A DNA stretch of 64,000 nucleotides from Diphasiastrum complanatum (GCA_029204225.1 CM055113.1:4293194-4357193); one strand, 5' to 3'; shown: positions 23,011 to 32,851, numbered from the stretch's first letter. Made by a program: numbers and translations. Notes: generated by a model not told the origin, from the letters alone.

Positions 23011-23677
23011 TGTCAAATTTTAGAGTTTAAGGACTGAAATCGATCTACAAATGATCACAAAGAGTGATTGGTAGCATGGGATCTTGATCTATATCAAGAC
23101 TAGCTTCCAAATCTAGCTTCTACTTGACAATCTTTGTGATTCCAAGCAAGAACAATAATAAAAGATGATCCACGGCTTCACACGTGTGAAGTACAGCTAC
23201 TATACGGCCTGATAACATAGAAATAGTTTACATATCATTTACTAAGCATTCATCCACAAAGAAAGTGCTTAAGAGTGTCAAAACACAAAGATTGCTTCAC
23301 AAACCAAGATTTATCATCATTAGCTCAATAATGGATCCATCATGGATCAAGTACAAATTCACAATACTCTCTCTCTAAGCTGCATCCAACACGTGTGGGA
23401 CAGCTCATTGTACTCATCCATATCCAGATTGGATAAGATCTATCAAGTTTGCCACATCATCCATTGGTGGTTTGTGTTGACCTTCTAGATTTCTACAATC
23501 TAGGACCTAACTCCTATAATTTAGGAGATGTCATATTAGACTCAAATGAAAGCTAATCAAAATGGATCTGAATATTACAAGTGTCATTTCACACGTGTGG
23601 ACAGGTCCTTGCACTTGTGGATCCACATAGATGTCAAAATAAATCAAAAACCATGTGAAAATTGCTTATTTCTAACA
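23011..23677 (-). repeat. 3' LTR of Copia family 4 element
   Basis: Near identical to 26469-27127. CACACGTGTG palindromes are at 23179-23188 and 23590-23599; a CAACACGTGTGG variant is near 23388. Confidence 0.92.
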
Positions 23678-23684
23678 CTCATCC

Positions 23685-24521
23685 TCAATTTTTACATGAT
23701 ACAACTATAGTACATCTATCTACAACTCCTAAGGCTGATCTTAACTTGATAAATGAAGCCTTTGGCAAGGCTTTAGTGAGTAGCTCAACAAGGCAATCTG
23801 AAGAAGACACATGATGTAGCTTGATCTCCTTTGCTTGAACCTTTTTCCTCACAAAATGGTGAGCAATTTCTATGTGCTTGCTCCTTGCATGAAATGCGGG
23901 ATTGGTGGCTAATGCTTGGCTTGATTGGTTGTCACAAAATATTGTTGGCTGCTCCTCGGCCTCCATGACTTGCGATTCCACCAAAAGCCTCTTCAACCAT
24001 AGGATCTCCTTTGTTGTGGATGTTAGTGCCTTGTATTCCAATTCGGTTGAAGATAGAGAAATAGTATATATATCTTGCTTTTTGGAAAGCCAAGACACTA
24101 TGCCATTGCTAAGGAAGGTGACAAAAGCACTTGTGGATCTCCTATCCACCTTATCACCTGCAAAATCAGCATCTGAATATGCCCTTAAGGCAAGATTAGA
24201 TCCATCATATAAAATGCCAAAGTTCTTGGTGGCCGAGATGTACCTCAACACCCTTTTTGCATTTTTCCAATGACAAACCAATGGATTTTGCATAGATTGG
24301 CTTAGTTTGCCTACACTAGAACTTAGATCAAGTCTAGTTATAATAAGATAGATCAAGGAGACTACAAGTCTCCTATATAGTGTGATGTCCTCAAAGGATG
24401 CTTCATCATCACTTTTGAAAACTTTTACATTTTGCTCCATAGGAGTTTCTACTCCTTTACAATCTTTGCTTTAAAACTTTTCTAAGATAGAAGAAGCATA
24501 TTTGGATTGACAAATAAAACT
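23685..24521 (-). pseudogene. Copia RNase H and RT tail
   Basis: Minus strand: YRRLVVSLIYLIITRLDLSS, then a WHWKNAKRVLRYI-type segment, YSDADFAGDKVDRRSTSAFV, SLSSTELEYKAL, FCDNQSSQALATN and HVSSSDCLVELLTKALPK. This is the full Copia RNase H with its C-terminal TKAL tail. Two stops separate it from the RT frame (near 24522 and 24480). RNase H degrades the RNA strand during reverse transcription. Confidence 0.9.
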
Positions 24522-26144
24522 CTAATCCTTGCCTCTTGAGACTTCTATTCCTAATATGAAATGAAGATTACCAAGATCCACCATCTTAAACTCCTTAAAC
24601 AATGCTACTTTCACTTCTTGTATACCATCAAGATCATTTCCACCAAGGATAATGTCATCAACATACAAAATGAGAATGATGATTTTACCATCATTAAATC
24701 TTAAGTACAAAGAAGGATCATAAACACTTACAACAAACTTAATAGAGTTCAAGAAGGTATTCAACCTAGAGTACCAAGCTCTAGGTGCTTGCTTAAGCCC
24801 ATAAAGGCTTCTTAGCAACAAACACACTTTTTCCTCTTGATCTTCTTTGATGAAGCCCTCGGGTTGCCTCATGAAAATCTCCTCTTCCAAATATCCATTG
24901 AGAAAAGCATTAGTCACATCAAGTTGAAATAGAGGCCAATTGAAAGTAGTTACAAGAGAAATAATCAACCTTATGGAAACTGGCTTAGCAACAGGAGCAA
25001 AAGTTTCATCAAAATCTACTCCCTTGGTTTGCAAGAACCCCTTTGCCACTAGCCTTGCCTTGTGTTTGTTGATGCTCCCATCTTGATTGCACTTCAATCT
25101 ATAGATCCATTTGCACTCAAGTGGCTTTCTTCCTTGAGGAAGATCCACAAGCTTCCATGTATGATTCTCCATAAGAGCATAATACTCTTTTGGCATGGCA
25201 TTGCTCCATTCTTGTGACTCCATAGCTTCTTCAAAGCAAGTTGGCTCATCAAACATAGAAGTTAGAAAAGTATAAGAGGTAAGTGAATGTAGATATTCCC
25301 TTTGTTCACCTTTGTCATCAAAGGTGAGCCTTGAGGGCTCGGCCTTCCTTCTTGTAGATCTCCTTGGAGTCCTCAGATCTTGAGATGGATCTTCAAGATC
25401 TTGATCACATGTAGGCTCCTCCTCAAACCTTACAAGATCCTTGACATAAGATGGATTAGAAGCTTTCTCATTCAACTTGTAGTAGTTACCTTCATCAAAA
25501 GTAACATCTCTACTCACTAAAATCTTCTTAGTGATTGGATTATAGACTCTATATCCCTTCCTATTTTCAGCATAACCAACAAATATACATTTAATAGAAG
25601 TAGGATCATCCTTTTTTCTTGTATCTAATGCTTGAAAAACATAGCAAGTAGATCCGAAAATTCTTAGATCTTTAAGATTAGGATTCTTACAAAATAGAGC
25701 CTCATAAGATGTTATGCCTCCAATGGGCTTACATGGCAATGTATTACACAAATAAGTTGCACGAATAATAGCCTCTCCCCAAAAGGACTTAGGTAGAGAT
25801 GCATCTAACCTTAAAGCCTTAGCACACTCACATAGTGTTCTATTCATGCTCTCGGCTATACGATTTTGTTGAGGACTATAAGTACATGTAAGTTCTCTCT
25901 TAATGCCATTGAATTTACAAAACTCTATCATCTTGGTGGAGATATACTCTCCACCATTATCACTTCTCAATACTTTAATTCTAGCATCAAGTTGATTTTC
26001 AGCTAGAGTTTTGAACTTAACAAAAGCTTCAAACACTTTACTTTTGGAATCCAAAAGTTCAATCCAAGTGTATCTAGAGTAATCATCAATAAAAGATACA
26101 TACATAGACGAACCTCCAATAGATTCTTGAGAAAAAGAGTGCAC
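24522..26144 (-). CDS. Copia integrase core and reverse transcriptase (open for 540 codons)
   Basis: The integrase part shows FIDDYSRYTWIELLDSKSK, RSDNGGEYISTKM and YSPQQNRIAESMNRTLCECA, so the catalytic D, D and E are present. The C-terminal signature is LRIFGSTCYVF and GYRVYNPITKKILVSRDVTF. The RT shows WKLVDLPQGRKPLECKWIYR, FAPVAKPVSIRLIISLV, a DVTNAFLNGYLEEEIFMRQP segment, SLYGLKQAPRAWY and the YVDD catalytic box (ILILYVDDIILGGNDL). This is the best-preserved mobile-element frame in the window. A stop and frame change separate it from pre-integrase at 26162-26380. Confidence 0.92.
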   Translation of the reverse strand: MHSFSQESIGGSSMYVSFIDDYSRYTWIELLDSKSKVFEAFVKFKTLAENQLDARIKVLRSDNGGEYISTKMIEFCKFNGIKRELTCTYSPQQNRIAESMNRTLCECAKALRLDASLPKSFWGEAIIRATYLCNTLPCKPIGGITSYEALFCKNPNLKDLRIFGSTCYVFQALDTRKKDDPTSIKCIFVGYAENRKGYRVYNPITKKILVSRDVTFDEGNYYKLNEKASNPSYVKDLVRFEEEPTCDQDLEDPSQDLRTPRRSTRRKAEPSRLTFDDKGEQREYLHSLTSYTFLTSMFDEPTCFEEAMESQEWSNAMPKEYYALMENHTWKLVDLPQGRKPLECKWIYRLKCNQDGSINKHKARLVAKGFLQTKGVDFDETFAPVAKPVSIRLIISLVTTFNWPLFQLDVTNAFLNGYLEEEIFMRQPEGFIKEDQEEKVCLLLRSLYGLKQAPRAWYSRLNTFLNSIKFVVSVYDPSLYLRFNDGKIIILILYVDDIILGGNDLDGIQEVKVALFKEFKMVDLGNLHFILGIEVSRGKD

Positions 26145-26161
26145 ATCACTATGAATAAGAT

Positions 26162-26455
26162 CTAATGTTTTTGTAGATCTAGTGGAAGAGATATCAAAAG
26201 GTAACTTGTGTGCCTTTGAGGACTACAAGCTTCACAACTTTTTCCACACTTTGAGAGTGTCTTTGGAAGGCCAAGAGCAAGATCCTTGGTGCATAGCATC
26301 TCCATAGATTTGAAGTTGGGATGGCTCAACCTCTTATGCCAGAGCTCCACTTGATTGAGCTCCTCCTTCACCATGTTCACACTTCCAAGAAAAACATTAG
26401 CATCAAGCTTAAAAAGCCTTTCTTGCTTTGGATCATCAACTAAGCTCTTTGACTT
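26162..26455 (-). pseudogene. Copia pre-integrase, directly behind the PBS
   Basis: ELWHKRLSHPNFKSMEML and CGKSCEAC form the HHCC zinc site. The frame runs up (KQERLFKLDANVFLGSVNMV) to within a few bases of the primer-binding site at 26456-26468. This shows the gag-protease segment is deleted. Confidence 0.88.
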
Positions 26456-26468
26456 GGCTCTGATACCA
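26456..26468 (-). promoter_or_regulatory. Primer-binding site, initiator-Met tRNA
   Basis: TGGTATCAGAGCC on the minus strand, directly adjacent to the 5' LTR. Confidence 0.93.
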
Positions 26469-27127
26469 TGTCAAACTTCAGTAAGGACTGAAAATGATCT
26501 ACAAATGACCACAAAGAGTGATTGGTAGCTTGGGATCTTGATCTATATCAAGATTGCTTCCAAATCTAGCTTCTACTTGACAATCTTTGTGATTCCAAGC
26601 AAAAACAATCAAAAAAGATGATCCATGGCTTCACACGTTTGAAGTATAGCTACTGTATGGCCTGATAACAGAGAAATAGTTTACTTATCATTTACTAAGC
26701 ATTCATCCACAAAGAAAGAGCTTAAGAGAGTCAAAACACAAAGATTGCCTCACAAACCAAGATTTCTCATCATTAGCTCAATAATGGATCCATCATGGAT
26801 CAAGTACAAAATCACAATACTCTCTCTCTAAGCTGCATCGAACATGTGTGGAACAGCTTATTGTACTCATCCATATCCAGTTTGGATAAGATCTATCAAG
26901 TTTGCCACATCATCCATTGGTGGTTTGTGTGGACCTTCTAGATTCCTACAATCTAGGACCTAACTCCTATAATTTAGGAGATGTCATATTAGACTCAAAT
27001 GAAAGCTAATCATAATGGATCTCAATATTACAAGTGTCATTTCACTCATGTCGACAGCTCCTCTGTGTGGATCCACATAGATGTCAAAATAAATCAAAAA
27101 CCATGTGAAAATTGCTTAATTCTAACA
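26469..27127 (-). repeat. 5' LTR of Copia family 4 element
   Basis: 659 bp, TGTCAAAC to TCTAACA on plus; pairs with 23011-23677. Confidence 0.92.
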
Positions 27128-27132
27128 CTCTT
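27128..27132 (+). repeat. Target site duplication CTCTT, right copy
   Basis: Matches 23006-23010 exactly. Confidence 0.87.
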
Positions 27133-27254
27133 GGATAATCTTCACTTTTGGTGAAGAAACCTTCTGAGGAGCTGGACGAATAACATGAGGAGCAGAGGGT
27201 GATTCTCAGTCTAAATCAGATTCTCCAGCATTTGATTCAGAGATCAGAAAAATA

Positions 27255-27580
27255 CTTTTGACATGATGGTGATACGCTTACCATGCACGGCCAAAAGACG
27301 AGAATCCTCAAAAAACTGGGATAGAAAATCTTCAGCAACACCGTGTAAGGCCTGCATGGCTATCACGACAAAACAAATATCTAGCCCAAGTGACATTTCT
27401 CACAGATCGGCCGAAAGGAGTTGTAGGGATCAACAATCCACTTGATCTCTTAAGTTTTCTTGTCTCCCTCAACCAAACTTGCTTTCTGCCACATCTATGG
27501 CCAGTACCAGGGGGAACACGGGCATGGAATGGCTGTACAAAGGTTATGAAATGAGAATTGGATTTCGTCCTAGCCATCAT
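27255..27580 (-). pseudogene. CENH3-like: CENH3-like (centromeric histone H3) sequence, frameshifted
   Basis: Minus strand, starting at ATG 27580: MARTK (the H3/CENH3 N-terminus), a short divergent tail, then RETRKLKRSSGLLIPTTPFG in the position of the histone-fold start. After VRN a 2-bp loss shifts the frame. In the other frame MSLGLDI, then AMQALHGVAEDFLSQFFEDS and LLAVHGKRITIMSK follow, matching the alpha-2 helix and loop 2 of H3 variants. LLIP instead of the LLIRKLPF of canonical H3, and the extra residues before alpha-2, favour CENH3, the histone that marks centromeric nucleosomes. The C-terminal end (DIQLARRIRG in H3) is not seen; GTATTT after MSK could be a splice donor. The tail is far shorter than in plant CENH3. 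Read here as a pseudogene or captured fragment. Confidence 0.6.
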
Positions 27581-27629
27581 TCTCAGAATAAAAATAAATA
27601 AATTTGAAAAAAAATAGTCTATAAGCTGA

Positions 27630-28476
27630 TTATCGAACTCAAGCGCAGAGAATGAAAACAAAAAAAATTGTGATAATAAGGCACTTGAGATCGATGCCAG
27701 AACTGAATATCGGTTTCGAGCGCAAGATAAAAAGAGAATATCAGAAGAACTCTAAACCACGCTCGAAAGCGATATTGGAAATACAGCGGTATCGGTCCCG
27801 AGCGCGGATGAGAAGGTGGAGTGATTGCAGACAGAGAGCGCGCTTGAGAGCGATATTGGGAGTGAAAAACAAAAAAATTACGAGAAAAAAATAAAAATTC
27901 AGAGGCAGTATATATAGAAAATGTTCGCACGTGTGAAGAAAATGGCTGCTGACATGTGGCAGCATCTAACTGGTCCATGTGTTATGTCCATACTACCAAT
28001 TATGGCTCGTTATGTATGAGGCCATGTGGGTGTATGACACGTGCACTAATCATATTGTGACACATGTCATTCTGCACGTGATAAATGTCAGATCAATCAT
28101 TCCTTGTACGGCAAAATATTTTTGATGAATCCTGTGTCGACATGTGTCCTTTCGAAATTTCGGAACTCCTCGACACATGCAATTTTTTTAATAATACGTC
28201 ATTTTCGGCACGTATTTTTATGCAAATTTTTTGATTTCTGAGCCGAATATCGATTTCAAGAGCACATTTGCTTCTATTTACGTTCTGTTGACATACTTGC
28301 ACCTGGAACCGATACTGTTTGGTTCGGTATCGCTTTTAAGCGCGTCTTACGTCTCCTTTCTTTTCTGATCTTTGTACTTGTTTTCGGATCTGATACCCTA
28401 TTTTCTGATATCTCTTTTGAGCGCACATTGCCTTGAGGTTATTGTCTGACCAGCATTTTGCGCCTGAGAGCGATAT
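27630..28476. repeat. Cluster of about ten 17-bp motifs (RTATCGCTTTYRAGCGC) around a divergent promoter region
   Basis: Good matches: 27630-27646 (+), 27707-27723 (+), 27759-27775 (-), 27789-27805 (+), 27840-27856 (-), 28247-28263 (+), 28327-28343 (+), 28408-28424 (+), 28460-28476 (-). A weaker one is at 27681-27697 (-). The GATATCGC half and the GAGCGC half are both conserved and separated by a constant 3-4 bases. No copies lie in the 390-bp centre (27857-28246), which holds a TATATATA and CACGTG boxes. The motif sits between the minus-strand H3-like locus and the plus-strand ORF at 28458. Confidence 0.75.
27909..28080. promoter_or_regulatory. Candidate bidirectional promoter core: TATA-like box and G-boxes
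   Basis: TATATATA at 27909-27916 lies about 330 bp upstream of the MARTK start codon on the minus strand. CACGTG G-box cores, bound by plant bZIP/bHLH factors, are at 27928-27933, 28038-28043 and 28075-28080, with several ACATGT/CATGTG words between. Promoter function is inference. Confidence 0.35.
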
Positions 28477-29658
28477 TCGAAATCTTTTTCCTGTATTTTT
28501 TGTTTAAAATATCTAATTTCGATTCTAGTCTGCTTTCTTTTTCTCATGAATTTGGTATTAGTGATAATTTAGAGTATTTCAAATCTCTTTTTTCTCCTTT
28601 TTTTTTAATTTTTCCTTCTATTACTGAGGGTCCTAGTGTGGAAGCATTTTATGAGATTTATTTTAAACTTAAGTCTCTGCTCAGTACTCTCTTAGTCAGA
28701 TTTTAGAATAAGGACATGATTTATTATCAGGACATGGTGGCACTCAACAAGCATAACTATAAAGCTAGAATGTTCACCAAGTTCCATAATGATTTCAAGT
28801 TTGTAGATGATTGCCCAATTTGCAATAGAAAATGTAGATTTGTTGAGTTTCAATCTACATTTGTTTTTTTTCTTTTGTTAAATATTTTTGACGATTTGGA
28901 AGCTAGCCCTTCCACTTCTGAAGCTGTTTTTTCTAGTGGTACAAAGTCTGAAAAGTCGAAGATTGTAGATATAGAAACTTTTTTTTATTGATACGAGCAT
29001 TAGTCTAGATGATTGTATAGATTTTGATCCTACACGAAATAGGATATCGTTTGTTGGCCCTAGAGCTCCCAACACCCTTTCTCTTTCTCATAATTCTCTT
29101 ATCACATTGCCTACTTATAATATAGATAATAATTCTTTTTTGACATTATCGGATATATCAGATCTTTTTTATTTCACTGAAGCTGAGACTCTTTGCATTT
29201 TGAGCAAAGAGCTTGATGAATTTTTAGATATAATTGATTTTGATGTTGATGATCTTCTCCTTGGTGTTGACAATGTACATAATGATGAGCTTTATTCAGA
29301 GAAAGATTGCCTAAAAATGGTTGTGGAGGAAACACGCAATAAAGAATATGATCTGCCTTCTGAAGAGGAGTTTCTCAGAATTCAAAGTCATCTTGGTATT
29401 CCAAAACCAACTGTCTATTCACCAACTATATTGATATCGAAAGGTGGACATAATATTGATGGAGAGACAATAATCATGGAAGACAAAGCCGAATGCGTAA
29501 GTTTTGTATCTTATTATGTACTAGTAGATTCGTTATGTCAGATTATATACTGGAGCTAACTTTGGATTTTTTCATTTCAGGAAACAATTTTCCTTGATGA
29601 TTTCGTAATTTGTCGAGGAGATAAGTGTTGCCCGTTCAAAGTTTCATCAACATGGTGA
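28458..29658 (+). pseudogene. Unknown two-exon gene, damaged by one stop and one T-run slip
   Basis: One frame runs from about 28458 through an in-frame TAG (28704-28706) to NKDMIYYQDMVALNKHNYKA and DDCPICNRKCRFVEF, a single CxxC-x3-C cluster. At a run of eight T (28979-28986) the frame slips by one. It then continues IDTSISLDDCIDFDPTRNRI, a leucine/acid-rich block (ILSKELDEFLDIIDFDVDDL) and LPSEEEFLRIQSHLGIPKP. An 84-bp intron follows (donor GTAAG at 29497, acceptor TTTCATTTCAG ending 29580, phase 0). The last exon encodes ETIFLDDFVICRGDKCCPFK and ends at TGA 29656-29658. I do not recognise the protein. The clean intron argues for a formerly real gene, divergent from the H3-like locus. Confidence 0.5.
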
Positions 29659-29719
29659 GACAATGATTATGGCAATCAAGACACTGTCTCATTTTCTTGG
29701 AGGACATAATTTTAATAAG

Positions 29720-30972
29720 GTGCATAGAATTATTGTTTATCGTAGGTACTATTGTAACCCTCAATTATGGTAATGATATTCTTAGCATATTAAGGGATTG
29801 TTAACCTAATTTCAAAAAAGTTCTTAGAAGTACATCGAGTTGTGCAAAGTGCTTCTACATTCATAGGGATTGGAACGGCATGGATTTGCCCTAATCCTAG
29901 TATGAATGAGTGGTTACGAACTCTATCTTTTATGCATGTAGATATTGTGTTATACTGTTTTTCTAAGACACGATTAAGGTTTAAGATAAGTAAAATGATA
30001 AGATAGCTTGCGGACTCTTGGAAAGCATGGATATGCTCAAGAAGTTACGAGAATTGTACATTACCTATTTGCTCTATGACAAGTATAAGTATTGGTATGG
30101 CATGGATTTGCCCCACACTTCATGTACCAGTCCAAGCTACTTATTTGTTTGTGATATGCTACATATTTTATACAGCTTATTTTTTATTGCATAATGATTT
30201 ATTAAATTGAAATATAAAGACCAAAATCATTACAACGTTCAGCATGGCCCTCGCCCTGATACGGTAACGATATGGTTCGGCCTATCGCTATAAGCAACTT
30301 TCAGTTCGGGAAGATTGGACTATGAAATTTGTGAACCTGAAGGGAAGGTCTCCTAAAATTCTAAAGTTCTAATAAAGAAACAGTGGTCTTTAAAATCAAG
30401 TAAACAAAAATATTCATAAACATATCAAAAGGAAAATACAAAGCTTATCAAAATAGTAATTCCGTTCAATCATAAAGCATTCAATCATAAGACATGATGA
30501 GGGGTCATGATGGGGATTCCCCCTCGAAAGATTCTTTTATAGTATGCAAGACCAACTGGCCCTCAACCAATTACATATACAGAGGATAGAAATGGTTTCA
30601 TAGTTTCTTGAAATCTTGAAATCATGTGGATTGCAAAAAGATTAGAACTTAGAGAATTCCATAATCTGAAAAAAAAAATTAGACTTTGGCAAAGATCATC
30701 AAGCATCGGATTAGATCTTGTTTCCAAATACATACAAAAGCATAGTCATCAAAATAAGAACATGCATGGTCATTGGACATGGATCCTCATGACATGCAAA
30801 TACTTTTACATAATTGGAAGATCATAACTTTCCATAAATAGAAAAAAACTAGTTTTTTTGCATCAAATCCTCATTGACAAAATTCGTGGAGAATTCACTG
30901 AGTCTCAAAATTATTTGTACGATTTCTTTGTCATATCCGCGAATTCTGATCAAACCAATTTTTGTACTGTTA
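29720..30972 (+). repeat. Unclassified dispersed repeat X, copy 1
   Basis: About 1.25 kb, matching 36443-37560 on the same strand and 58150-58745 on the opposite strand. Conserved words include GGGATTGGAACGGCATGG, GACAAGTATAAGTATTGGTA and CATCAAGCATCGGATTA. TGTAACCCTCAA at 29753 looks like an LTR start, but sequence just before it is shared with copy 3, so the borders are unclear. No coding capacity is credible. Confidence 0.7.
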
Positions 30973-30999
30973 GACAATTTCACTCATTTTGTACAAAAA

Positions 31000-31560
31000 A
31001 ATCAGTTACAACGGACCTCTGAACTTTGCCTTGAAATTCACGAACCTCACTAAGAAATCATGGGCACTAAGGGCGATTACTGGGTGAAAATTCCCGTCCA
31101 AAAAATTCTATATATAGGTCTCACCCATCCTCTCCATGAGTTCATTCTAGATTCTTGCAAGTGAGTTCATGCTGAAATTTTCAGAAATTTCATAATTTTC
31201 AGAACTATCTAGAATCACTGTACTATTGTTTTCATGGCTTCTAGAGATCCTTCACTCTCACTGCATCGCTGTAAGGCAACAAAATGTTACACGGGCAATA
31301 TATTTTTACTAGAAATCAAGAATCATTCCACAACGTTCCAATTAGCCAATTACGTTTTCACCCGTATTGGTTTTAATCTAATCCATCTTCCTGAGCAACG
31401 ACATGAAAGATGAGACTCATTTATTTCTAGCCATTCTAGAACTTCTAACTTAGGATTTAGAACTTCAAAATTCCTATCTTAGGAAAACTTAAGACAATAT
31501 ATTTCTAAGCTTAAGTTTCCTAAGTCTAAGTTCTAAATCTAAGTTTAAGCTATTTTATTA
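31000..31560. other. No recognisable gene
   Basis: AT-rich sequence. Near 31440-31560 there is an interrupted inverted arrangement of TTAGGAAAACTTAAG and CTTAAGTTTCCTAAG around a short centre, which could form a hairpin. Confidence 0.4.
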
Positions 31561-31678
31561 TTATTTAAGCTTCTACTCATGAGCTTACAAAACACATGCC
31601 ATGGTGGAAGTTTACTAACAGACACTCATACGTGGATTTACCTTTGTGTTAGCACACATGCTAACATTATCCCCCTCC

Positions 31679-32400
31679 CTATTGGATTGGTGGTCCCACA
31701 CCAATCGAAGCCTTTTCTTCCTGGATCTTTTGCGCTTCTTGGAGGCGAGACTGTTGTTGGCGGGATTGATAAAACTTTGTGCCGATGCCCTCCATCATTT
31801 GCCACCGCAATCTGTTCAGGAAGGGCATGAGTTTATAATAATGGAGCATACCATTATTATAAACCCATGCCCATTCTGTGTTTTCCATATCAACATGCAG
31901 GGCCGAGGTAAGAGTGGCGCGATAGTGAAGCCTTGCTACGCTGATCTGGTCTTCTTGCGTGCGCAATGGTTTATTGATATCAATGGCTATTGAGGGTAGT
32001 CCTCGATCCCAAAAACCCTTCAGTTCTGCTAGAAAGGCTACCAGGCCGCAATTATCCGCACAATATCTTACGTCGCGATCAGGGTTGCCATGGTGCTTCT
32101 GTTAGAATACACAAATAGTTAGTGACCATGTCTTCAGCTAAGTTGCCGGTATCGATGCATGTGGGCTTCGGCCAAAATATCATGTTCTTGACCTTGGTGG
32201 CAGAGAATGGTTCTCGCCTCGCTACCGGATAATAATATGGATTGGTAAACATGTAGGAGGGTGCTTCAAGATATCGTGCCATGGAGGTTTTACTCTGCAA
32301 GAAGAGTTGATGACGCCAGAGGGGTTGTGAATCCAGTAGTTTACATTGGTCCAAATCTGGCAATATGTAGCCTTTGCGCTCCTTTATGGTTGGAATTCTT
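31679..32400 (-). other. Unassigned minus-strand coding-like sequence
   Basis: Two open frames (32363-32079 and 31966-31679) have ordinary amino-acid composition (RHQLFLQSKTSMARYLEAPS, then TNPYYYPVARREPFSATKVK and a basic, Gln-rich tail). A stop and frame change lie between them. I recognise no domain. It may be a gag-like or host-gene relic; confidence that it was ever translated is low. Confidence 0.25.
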
Positions 32401-32456
32401 TGTGATTTAGGAAAAAATTGGCGTTGAATAAAATGGGGGGTTAGTGGTGTCGAGGG

Positions 32457-32851
32457 TGTTAGATTTATCTCCTAAGTCCCATTTTAATCTGCCTCCATTC
32501 ATGCTACAGTTTTACTCACGTTGTCGCACAGTCTGTACATTTACATATAAAATAAGACAAACGAATAAAATACAACTGTTTGCATAAATACAAGTAAATT
32601 CTTACAGGCAAAGAAAAGGCAAAATCTTCACCAACGTTCATCTCAGCAAAAGCTGATGTCACGGCCCTTTTCATGCTCACCCCATGCAATTGTGCTAACA
32701 GACTTGACAACAATAGTAGCCACCCACGATCTCCTACAGACAACACATCCACTTTGTACTTTCTTCATCTGCACACCTGTAACATTGTGTATATATACTA
32801 AATACCATTTGCATATTCAAATAGATGAGAGAGATCAAGAGAATAAGTGTG
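32457..32851 (+). repeat. Truncated solo LTR of Copia family 2
   Basis: It starts TGTTAGATTTATCTCC and follows the LTR at 11425-11827 closely for about 395 bp (for example CCTACAGACAACACATCCAC and GAGAGATCAAGAGAA). Similarity stops abruptly at about 32851. No internal element sequence adjoins it. Confidence 0.8.

Larger units (their letters stand above)
23011..27127 (-). mobile_element. Complete Ty1/copia insertion (family 4) lacking gag and protease
   Basis: Left LTR 23011-23677 (667 bp) and right LTR 26469-27127 (659 bp) share TGTCAAA and TCTAACA ends. The primer-binding site complement GGCTCTGATACCA is at 26456-26468, abutting the right (5') LTR. The polypurine tract TTGAGGATGAG is at 23678-23688 on minus. 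The 5-bp duplication CTCTT flanks the element. From the PBS the sequence goes within about 80 bp straight into the pre-integrase region, so gag and protease are missing. Integrase, RT and RNase H remain with a few stops. Confidence 0.93.

Noticed and set aside
27741-27978. Minus-strand ORFs upstream of MARTK as extra histone exons
   Set aside because: They overlap the 17-bp motif cluster and have no histone-like or other recognisable sequence.
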